Origin: JALZUU01 sp964441245
GTDB lineage: Bacteria; Bacteroidota; Bacteroidia; Chitinophagales; Saprospiraceae
Direction of reading: 5' to 3'
NCBI GenBank assembly: GCA_964441245.1
Contig: CAYTVR010000428.1
Location: 1-5,017, forward strand
DNA: 5,017 bases
In this document: piece by piece, positions 1 to 5,017 of the stretch
Position numbering within the stretch: the first letter of the stretch is position 1
How the letters are laid out: each line of letters begins with the position of its first letter
Made by a program: the position numbers and the translations under genes
The notes under the pieces: model-generated
The model's database searches: none
The model's input: only the letters and a program-made list of their open reading frames with translations
Told to the model about the DNA's origin: nothing

Positions 1-2
1 TT

Positions 3-353
3 ATTGCCACAAATGAGAATGAACATCTGAAAAATGATGATGAATTTGCATTTGCAGCAGGTCAAATAGTTCATTATTTACTTAGTAGGAGTGAGGCAGG
101 AAATCGTACACATGCTTTGTTAGAACCTTTTTTGCAAAAAACAGATGCGACACTTTTAAAACGTGAAATTGCAAGGAGTTTTGATATGTATAAACATGCC
201 ATTAAGTTCTATGCTCGAAAATATGAGTTTGATAAAATTATGAGTGAAGTTATGGGATACGAACCGGACGAAAAGAATATGAAAAACTTATTGCCTTCGA
301 CCTTGGCTGGATATTTTGCTAAGAGTACTTTTGCTAAAAAATCAGAAAACTAA
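3..353 (+). CDS. cas8b: Type I-B Cascade large subunit Cas8b, C-terminal fragment (5' end outside window)
   Basis: The frame is open from the left edge to a TAA at 351-353, giving the last 116 residues of a longer protein. In-frame TTG at 117 is not a real start, because coding similarity continues upstream of it (EFAFAAGQIVHYLLSRSEAG is encoded before and around it). The AGQ-x3-YLL segment, followed by LEPFL and a helical, basic stretch (KREIARSFDMYKHAIKFYAR), resembles the C-terminal helical bundle of Cas8b/Csh1 proteins. Family knowledge: Cas8b is the large subunit of the I-B Cascade. It reads the PAM and contacts target DNA, and its C-terminal part corresponds to the small subunit Cas11. 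The gene lies 28 nt before cas7, the usual I-B order, which supports the call. The exact Cas8b subfamily cannot be fixed from this fragment. The N-terminal domain and any zinc-binding region are outside the window. Confidence 0.8.
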   Translation: MATNENEHLKNDDEFAFAAGQIVHYLLSRSEAGNRTHALLEPFLQKTDATLLKREIARSFDMYKHAIKFYARKYEFDKIMSEVMGYEPDEKNMKNLLPSTLAGYFAKSTFAKKSEN

Positions 354-381
354 TTTATCAACCTTATAAATTTAAAAAGAT

Positions 382-1335
382 ATGTCATTTAAAAATAGAG
401 TATTCGGATGTGTAATTGTGAAATCAATCAACTCAAATTATAATGCAGATTTTAGCCATCAACCACGAACATTGCCGGATGGAACAGTTTACGCAACAGA
501 TAAGGCTTTGAAATATGCTATTAAAAATTATTTGAGAGATATGTATGAAGATGAAAAAGTCTTTTATTTTAAACGGTTTGATAGTGATTTTAAACCATTA
601 AGTCTTAATGAAGCCTATGCAAATATGTTTGCCGAGAACAAAGATACAAAAGATAAAAAAGTAGTAGCAAAAGATATTTTAAGTTGTCTTGATATCCGAT
701 TGTTTGGTGCCACTTTCGCAAAAAAAGGAAAAACGGCTGACAGTAACGTTGCGATTTCGATTCATGGGCCAGTTCAGATAAACCATGGTGTAAATGTATG
801 GCATGAAAACAATATTTTTTCTGAACAAATTATGTCTCCTTTTAGAAATGCTAAAGCCTCTGATGATAAAGATGGAAAAAGTGATGCATCTACATTAGGT
901 CGTCAATCAAAACTACAAGAAGGCCATTATTTACATCATTTTTCTATTAATCCCTCTAATCTTAAAGATATACTCATATTAGCAGGAGATGGGGCAAATG
1001 AAATATCAGACAAAGACATAACAAAGTTAAAAGATGCAATGTGTAAAGGCGTAACCTACTATGATAGCTCCGCCAAGGCAGGAACGGATAATGAATTAAC
1101 TATATGGATTCAATTGAAAAAGAGTTCTAAAATTGTTCTACCAAATATCAATTCCCTAATCAATAAAGAGAAAGTATCAAAAAAAGATGGTAAAATGGTT
1201 TTTGATCTCAACGAAGTTTCTTCCGTAGTTAAAAAATATTCTAATGATATAGAAAAATATGAGATCTACTATCAAAAGGAGAGTACGGAAATTAAGAATG
1301 GCCCAGAGGAGAAAAATCATTTTGACTTAAACTAA
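382..1335 (+). CDS. cas7: Type I-B Cascade backbone protein Cas7 (Csh2 type)
   Basis: This 317-residue protein is a full-length Cas7 of the Csh2 type. Family knowledge: several copies of Cas7 polymerise along the crRNA spacer through an RRM-like fold and form the Cascade backbone. Recognisable segments are NADFSHQPRTLPDG at residues 21-34 (a conserved N-terminal loop), DIRLFGATF at 104-112, HGPVQINHG at 128-136, and a DASTLGRQ segment near 168-175 followed by EGHYLHHFSINPSNL, where the Csh2 family typically has a similar ST-x-G motif. A charged loop rich in Asp, Lys and Ser (about 157-168) precedes that motif, and the C-terminal tail (about 285-317) is also strongly charged. ATG at 382 is the first in-frame ATG after the cas8b stop. 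It is preceded by an A-rich tract (371-380), not a Shine-Dalgarno site, as is common in Bacteroidota. cas5 follows after 12 nt, so co-transcription is likely. Confidence 0.93.
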   Translation: MSFKNRVFGCVIVKSINSNYNADFSHQPRTLPDGTVYATDKALKYAIKNYLRDMYEDEKVFYFKRFDSDFKPLSLNEAYANMFAENKDTKDKKVVAKDILSCLDIRLFGATFAKKGKTADSNVAISIHGPVQINHGVNVWHENNIFSEQIMSPFRNAKASDDKDGKSDASTLGRQSKLQEGHYLHHFSINPSNLKDILILAGDGANEISDKDITKLKDAMCKGVTYYDSSAKAGTDNELTIWIQLKKSSKIVLPNINSLINKEKVSKKDGKMVFDLNEVSSVVKKYSNDIEKYEIYYQKESTEIKNGPEEKNHFDLN

Positions 1336-1347
1336 ACTATGTAAAAC

Positions 1348-2100
1348 ATGAAACAATTAATATCATTCGATATTAAGGCCGATTTTGGATTTTTGAAAAA
1401 ACCAGATACTAATGAACCTATGTATTTAACTTTCAATATGATACATAAACCATTCGTATTGGGATTATTAGGAGCAATTTTAGGAGAGCGAGGATTTCAA
1501 AAAAATGAGGTTTTACCTGATTATTATTTGAAGTTAAAAAGTACTCCAATTGGATTTATGCCTTTAAATGCAGAGAAAGGGAATTTTCAAAAAACGGTGA
1601 TAAAGTATAATAATGGAGTTGGTTATGCAAGTCACGAAACAGGAGGGAATCTAATTATTACAGAACAAACTCTAATCAAGCCATCTTATCGCATTTACCT
1701 CTTAACTGATAATCAAGAGTTAATTCAACGTATCCAAAATTACGAGGCCGAATTCCTACCTTACTTAGGTAAAAATGATTTTTCGCTTTGGTGGGATAAT
1801 GTAAAAGTATATGATTATAAAGAATTTGAACCGACAAGTAGTTATCAAGTCAATTCTTTATTTATCAAAAAAAAGATAATTAAAAACGGAAAAGAAATTA
1901 ATAATGATATTCCTGTTTGGGAAATGGATTTTACAGGTAATGAATTTATGTACTTTGAACGATTGCCAATAGGTTACGACGAAGAACTATTTCAATACGA
2001 ATATCAACCTTTTGTATTGACATCATTCAAATTAAAAAAAGGATATAAAATAGATAATCTTTATCAACTTAACAAGGATGAAATTATTCAAGTCTTTTGA
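1348..2100 (+). CDS. cas5b: Type I-B Cascade subunit Cas5b (Cas5h)
   Basis: This 250-residue protein matches the Cas5 RAMP family in its I-B (Cas5h) form. The N-terminus runs SFDIKADFGFLKKPDTNE (residues 6-23), the family's first beta strand and following loop. A hydrophobic helix follows, with the glycine pattern FVLGLLGAILGERGF (36-50). Further family-like segments are EQTLIKPSYRIYLL (106-119) and LPYLGKNDF (137-145). Family knowledge: Cas5 binds the 5' handle of the crRNA, caps the Cas7 filament and contacts Cas8. In I-B systems it is not expected to cut RNA, because Cas6 does that. A lysine-rich segment (LFIKKKIIKNGKEI, 171-184) could contribute to RNA contact, but this is inference. The start at 1348 is the first residue of the conserved strand region and follows the cas7 stop by 12 nt. 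The last 23 nt overlap the start of cas3 in another frame. Confidence 0.92.
   Translation: MKQLISFDIKADFGFLKKPDTNEPMYLTFNMIHKPFVLGLLGAILGERGFQKNEVLPDYYLKLKSTPIGFMPLNAEKGNFQKTVIKYNNGVGYASHETGGNLIITEQTLIKPSYRIYLLTDNQELIQRIQNYEAEFLPYLGKNDFSLWWDNVKVYDYKEFEPTSSYQVNSLFIKKKIIKNGKEINNDIPVWEMDFTGNEFMYFERLPIGYDEELFQYEYQPFVLTSFKLKKGYKIDNLYQLNKDEIIQVF
2078..2100 (+). other. 23-nt cas5/cas3 coding overlap (likely translational coupling)
   Basis: The cas3 ATG at 2078 lies inside cas5, whose TGA ends at 2100; the two are read in different frames. The bases just before the ATG (AACAAGG) place a purine run directly against the start codon, too close for a normal Shine-Dalgarno spacing. Initiation may therefore depend on ribosomes terminating on cas5. 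This would tie Cas3 synthesis to that of Cascade. Coupling is inference; the overlap itself is seen directly. Confidence 0.7.
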
Positions 2101-4771
2101 TGAATTGGTTCAAAATGAAACTCGAATAGAGAAGGTTTTGATCAATTATAAAAAGTATCATGCTCATACGCATAAAGTTCGTGATTATGAAAAGTTACAT
2201 GAGCATGTTCATTTGGTAATGAGTTACGCTTCAAAATTGGTTAAGGCACATGGGTTAGATGCCGTTTTGGATAGTATGATACATGATTTGATAGAGATAA
2301 ATTCAAAAATCGAACAAATCAAAACGTTAGGTAATTTTATAAAAAGACTTTTTGTAAATGCCTTGATCTATCATGATTATGGGAAAGTCAATGAAAATTT
2401 TCAGATTGATAAAATGCAAGATAAGACATTTTTCAAGCGAAATGAAAAAAACAAAATTGGTTCTCAGCATTCAATTTTAAGCGCTTACGTTTTCTTAAAT
2501 ATCCATTTAAAAAAGATTATAGAAAATCAAAAAATTTCAACTTCCGAAGCTAACTTTTTAGTAGTCTCTACTTATCTTTTTGCTAACCCCATATTAAAAC
2601 ATCATTCAAGTTTTTTTGAACATAAAATAGGTTTCGATGATGAAAAAATAATTACATTAGAGCCTTATTTGAAATTATTCCAAAGTAAAATAACAAATGG
2701 TACAAAACATTTGATGGCGAATATCTCAAATGTCATTGAGAGTGAATTGAAAAAATATAAAAAGGATGGAAGTACTTATTTTTCATTCTTTGCTTTACTG
2801 AAACTCAATTTTTCACTTTTAACAGCTTCTGATTATTATGCTACCAATGATTTTATGGGCGACATGCCAATAAGTGATTTTGGAGTAATTGATAATAAGT
2901 TTAGAAAACAACTTTTTGAAAATTTTACCAATAATGATGATGCTAAATATAACGGAGATTTATTAAAGAATCTAGACCGGTATAACGACCTTCAATTTTC
3001 TGAATTACAAGAACGAAACAATAAAAACCTTAACAAGCTTCGTCAGAAAATGGGAGCGGAGGTAATTACAACACTTCGGAAAAATATCGATAAAAAGATA
3101 TTTTACTTGGAAGCACCTACTGGAGGTGGAAAAACAAATATGTCTTTTGCCTGTACCTTGGAATTGTTGAAATCTGATGAACGACTGAATAAGGTATTTT
3201 ATGTCTTTCCTTTTACAACCTTGATTACTCAAACTTTTAAAAGCATTAAAGAAACGCTTCAAATCGAAAATGATAAAGTGATTCAATTACATTCAAAAGG
3301 TGGCTTTCATACAAGTACAAAAGAAAAAGATGAAGATGGGCTTTACGGAGGTGAAAAGTTGAATTATATTAATAACCTTTTTATAAATTATCCTTTTACT
3401 TTACTTTCTCATATTAAGTTTTTCAACATTCTAAAAGGAAATGGTAAAGATGTAAATTATATATTGCATCGGATGAGTAACTCAGTAGTGATTATTGATG
3501 AGTTACAAACTTATACACCTAAGCATTGGGATAAGATAATTTTCTTTTTACATCATTATGCTAAGCACTTCAATATTAGATTTATTGTAATGTCTGCAAC
3601 TTTGCCTAAGATTGATAAATTGAGCAAAGAGGCAAGAGGCAAAGTTCAGGCACTGATGCCTAACAAATATCAATATTTTACTAATCCTAATTTTAAAGAT
3701 AGAATAACTTTTGATTTTTCATTGCTTGGCGAAAGTGGGCGGCAGAGAATCGAATTGAAAGACTTATTGGATGTAGTTTATAGAGAATTAGAAAAATATG
3801 CAAAAAATAATAACAATGCTTCAAACGGCTTGATTGAATTTATTATTAAAAAATCCGCTTCCGAATTCTATCAGCTAGTGGATAAGGATGAGAGGTTTAG
3901 TGATTATCAAATCTTTTTAATCTCAGGTACCATTTTAGAGCCACGGCGACAAGAAATTATTAAGGCCATTAAAGAAAAGACCTATCAAAAGACATTAGTT
4001 ATTACTACACAGGTAATTGAAGCTGGTGTTGATATTGATATGGATATTGGTTTTAAAGACCGCTCTTTGGTGGATAGTGATGAACAATTAGCTGGTCGAG
4101 TTAATCGAAATGCAAGTAAAGACGAGTGCAAAGTTTTTATTTTTAATTATGACCGAGAAGTTAAAATATATGGAAAGGATAAACGCTATCAACAAAAATT
4201 ATCCAAGGAAGATTATGAGGCGGTCTTAAATGATAAAAATTTTGATAGACTATATGATAAAGTTCATTCTGATATTAATAAAATGAATGAGAGTGAGCAT
4301 TATGTTAACTTAGAAGACTATAAAGATAATTTTAAGAAATTTGACTTCAGAAAAATTCATGAAGAATTTAAACTAATTGACACTAAAACAACATCTGTTT
4401 TTATTCCTTTAGATATTGATAAAAAATGGTTCTCAAAAAGTGAGTTGACTTTTCTAGATTCGTTTATGAAGATGAATCTAGAAAGAGTAGAAGGTGAAAA
4501 GGTTTTTGAAATTTATAAAAGTATTGTTTTTAATCAGGGAGATTTTGTACAAAAAATGATTGATAAAAAACAGATAGGAGGTATAATGTCAAAGTTTATG
4601 TTTTCAATTTTTACAGATTCTAAATTGAACAAGGAGTTGCTAGTTTATTGCGATCACGAAGATGAAGCCTTTGAAAAATTTGGATTAATTTATCTTTCTC
4701 ACTATGATCAAATTTATTCTTTCGAAGGTGGAATAGACGATAGTAAATTTGAATCAAACCTTTTTCTTTAA
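2078..4771 (+). CDS. cas3: Cas3 target-degrading nuclease-helicase (HD domain N-terminal, type I-B)
   Basis: This 897-residue protein carries both Cas3 activities. Residues about 25-255 form the HD nuclease: candidate metal histidines at 41/43/45, the H99-D100 pair in YHDYGK, H131 in SQHS, H175-H176 in KHHSS, and D252 in ASDYYAT. Residues about 320-690 form the superfamily 2 helicase: Walker A APTGGGKT (346-353), motif II DELQ (474-477), motif III SAT (506-508), motif V TTQVIEAGVDID (643-654) and motif VI QLAGRVNR (670-677). The remaining part is the C-terminal accessory region. All expected catalytic residues appear intact. Family knowledge: Cascade bound to its target recruits Cas3, which nicks and then unwinds and degrades the displaced DNA strand using ATP and divalent metal ions. 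ATG 2078 is preferred because the next in-frame methionine (residue 48) would cut into the HD domain; TTG at 2105 is a weaker alternative. The chosen start overlaps cas5 by 23 nt, consistent with translational coupling. Confidence 0.96.
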   Translation: MKLFKSFDELVQNETRIEKVLINYKKYHAHTHKVRDYEKLHEHVHLVMSYASKLVKAHGLDAVLDSMIHDLIEINSKIEQIKTLGNFIKRLFVNALIYHDYGKVNENFQIDKMQDKTFFKRNEKNKIGSQHSILSAYVFLNIHLKKIIENQKISTSEANFLVVSTYLFANPILKHHSSFFEHKIGFDDEKIITLEPYLKLFQSKITNGTKHLMANISNVIESELKKYKKDGSTYFSFFALLKLNFSLLTASDYYATNDFMGDMPISDFGVIDNKFRKQLFENFTNNDDAKYNGDLLKNLDRYNDLQFSELQERNNKNLNKLRQKMGAEVITTLRKNIDKKIFYLEAPTGGGKTNMSFACTLELLKSDERLNKVFYVFPFTTLITQTFKSIKETLQIENDKVIQLHSKGGFHTSTKEKDEDGLYGGEKLNYINNLFINYPFTLLSHIKFFNILKGNGKDVNYILHRMSNSVVIIDELQTYTPKHWDKIIFFLHHYAKHFNIRFIVMSATLPKIDKLSKEARGKVQALMPNKYQYFTNPNFKDRITFDFSLLGESGRQRIELKDLLDVVYRELEKYAKNNNNASNGLIEFIIKKSASEFYQLVDKDERFSDYQIFLISGTILEPRRQEIIKAIKEKTYQKTLVITTQVIEAGVDIDMDIGFKDRSLVDSDEQLAGRVNRNASKDECKVFIFNYDREVKIYGKDKRYQQKLSKEDYEAVLNDKNFDRLYDKVHSDINKMNESEHYVNLEDYKDNFKKFDFRKIHEEFKLIDTKTTSVFIPLDIDKKWFSKSELTFLDSFMKMNLERVEGEKVFEIYKSIVFNQGDFVQKMIDKKQIGGIMSKFMFSIFTDSKLNKELLVYCDHEDEAFEKFGLIYLSHYDQIYSFEGGIDDSKFESNLFL

Positions 4772-4974
4772 AAATGCACCCCACCGCCACCCACATCGCC
4801 TACCTCCACATCTGCCACAGAAAACTCTGGCTCTTCTCCAACGGCCTCAACATGGAGCACAGCTCCGACCTCGTCACCGAAGGAAAACTCATAGACGAAA
4901 ACAGCTACCCCCAACGCGCCACCAAATGGCAGCAGCTCCAAATCGACGGCATCAAAATAGACCACTACGACGCC
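4772..4974 (+). other. Abrupt codon-usage shift at the cas3/cas4 boundary
   Basis: Counted by hand: of the last 30 cas3 codons (4682-4771) 16 end in T and 4 in C. Of the first 67 cas4 codons (4774-4974) 48 end in C and none ends in T. The window part of cas4 (4774-5017) is about 51% G+C (125 of 244), with about 72% G or C at third positions (58 of 81). The first T-ending codon in cas4 is AAT at 4978-4980, after which A- and T-ending codons dominate to the edge. The step lies at the gene boundary, which suggests a junction between sequences of different origin. Confidence 0.75.
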
Positions 4975-5017
4975 AAAAATGGAATTGTCCGAGAAGTCAA
5001 AAAATCCAATAAAAAAG
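4774..5017 (+). CDS. cas4: Cas4 CRISPR adaptation nuclease, N-terminal fragment (3' end outside window)
   Basis: ATG at 4774, two bases after the cas3 stop, opens a frame that stays open to the right edge (81 codons plus one base, no stop). The product begins with THIAYLHICHRKLWLF (residues 6-21). C14 fits the single N-terminal cysteine ligand of the Cas4 iron-sulfur cluster; the other three cysteines would lie beyond the window. RecB-type nuclease motifs follow: D63 in GIKIDHYD (motif II) and E74-V75-K76 in REVKKS (motif III, with the catalytic lysine). EGKLIDENSYPQR (36-48) lies where Cas4 proteins usually have their motif I region, which often carries a histidine not evident here. Family knowledge: Cas4 works with Cas1-Cas2 to trim prespacers and select PAM-containing ends. 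Codon choice is strikingly C-ending and unlike cas3 (see the composition feature). The overlapping open frames on both strands are by-products of that bias. Confidence 0.88.
   Translation, partial: MHPTATHIAYLHICHRKLWLFSNGLNMEHSSDLVTEGKLIDENSYPQRATKWQQLQIDGIKIDHYDAKNGIVREVKKSNKK

Noticed and set aside
117..353. A stand-alone 78-residue gene starting at TTG 117
   Set aside because: The same frame is open to the left edge and encodes sequence continuous with Cas8b, so this is an internal portion of a longer gene.
354..381. A promoter or regulatory site between cas8b and cas7
   Set aside because: The gap is only 28 nt and A/T-rich. I see no convincing Bacteroidota -7/-33 promoter pair, and the A-rich end is better read as a ribosome-loading leader for cas7.
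3005..3286. A 93-codon open frame on the minus strand
   Set aside because: It lies antisense inside the helicase-coding part of cas3, over the Walker A region, and its translation shows no recognisable motif. It is a shadow frame.
4768..4965. A 65-codon minus-strand open frame across the start of cas4
   Set aside because: Its Val/Glu/Gly-rich product is the mirror of the cas4 codon bias on the opposite strand, and it has no independent support.
4749..5012. An 87-codon + strand open frame overlapping the end of cas3 and the start of cas4
   Set aside because: Its product is low-complexity and rich in Pro, His and Arg, as expected from reading the C-ending cas4 codons out of frame. The cas4 frame carries the family motifs.
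1..5017. CRISPR repeats, anti-CRISPR genes, toxin-antitoxin genes or transposon ends
   Set aside because: I found no direct repeats with regular spacing and no inverted terminal repeats. There is no spare space between the cas genes for an inserted cargo gene.

Overview
The window is coding almost end to end and all on the + strand. It holds part of a type I-B CRISPR-Cas operon in the order cas8b (3' end only), cas7 (csh2 type), cas5b, cas3 and cas4 (5' end only). The DNA is AT-rich, start codons are preceded by A-rich tracts rather than clear Shine-Dalgarno sequences, and the proteins resemble the Cas8b/Csh2/Cas5h/Cas3 set common in Bacteroidota. A Bacteroidota host is therefore likely, but this is inference from style and family recognition, not from a marker gene.

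Layout: positions 3-353 encode the last 116 residues of the Cas8b large subunit, open at the left edge. After a 28-nt A/T-rich gap come cas7 (382-1335), a 12-nt gap, cas5 (1348-2100), and cas3 (2078-4771), whose start lies 23 nt inside cas5. Two bases after the cas3 stop, cas4 begins at 4774 and runs off the right edge. No gap exceeds 28 nt, and I see no internal terminator, promoter, CRISPR repeat, RNA gene or mobile element. The tight packing suggests one transcript.

How the parts work together: Cas7 would form the crRNA-binding backbone, Cas5 would cap the 5' handle, and Cas8b (with a small subunit probably translated from inside its 3' end) would recognise the PAM and hold target DNA. Together these make the I-B Cascade surveillance complex. 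Cas3, with HD nuclease and helicase on one chain, would be recruited to degrade the target. Cas4 belongs to the adaptation module with Cas1 and Cas2, expected just downstream. Cas6 is expected upstream of cas8b. Neither cas6, cas1/cas2 nor the array is in the window.

The system itself is a known type. The most notable observation is an abrupt change in codon choice exactly at the cas3/cas4 junction. The last 30 codons of cas3 include 16 ending in T and 4 ending in C. The first 67 codons of cas4 include 48 ending in C and none ending in T. This suggests that interference and adaptation modules of different origin were joined here.
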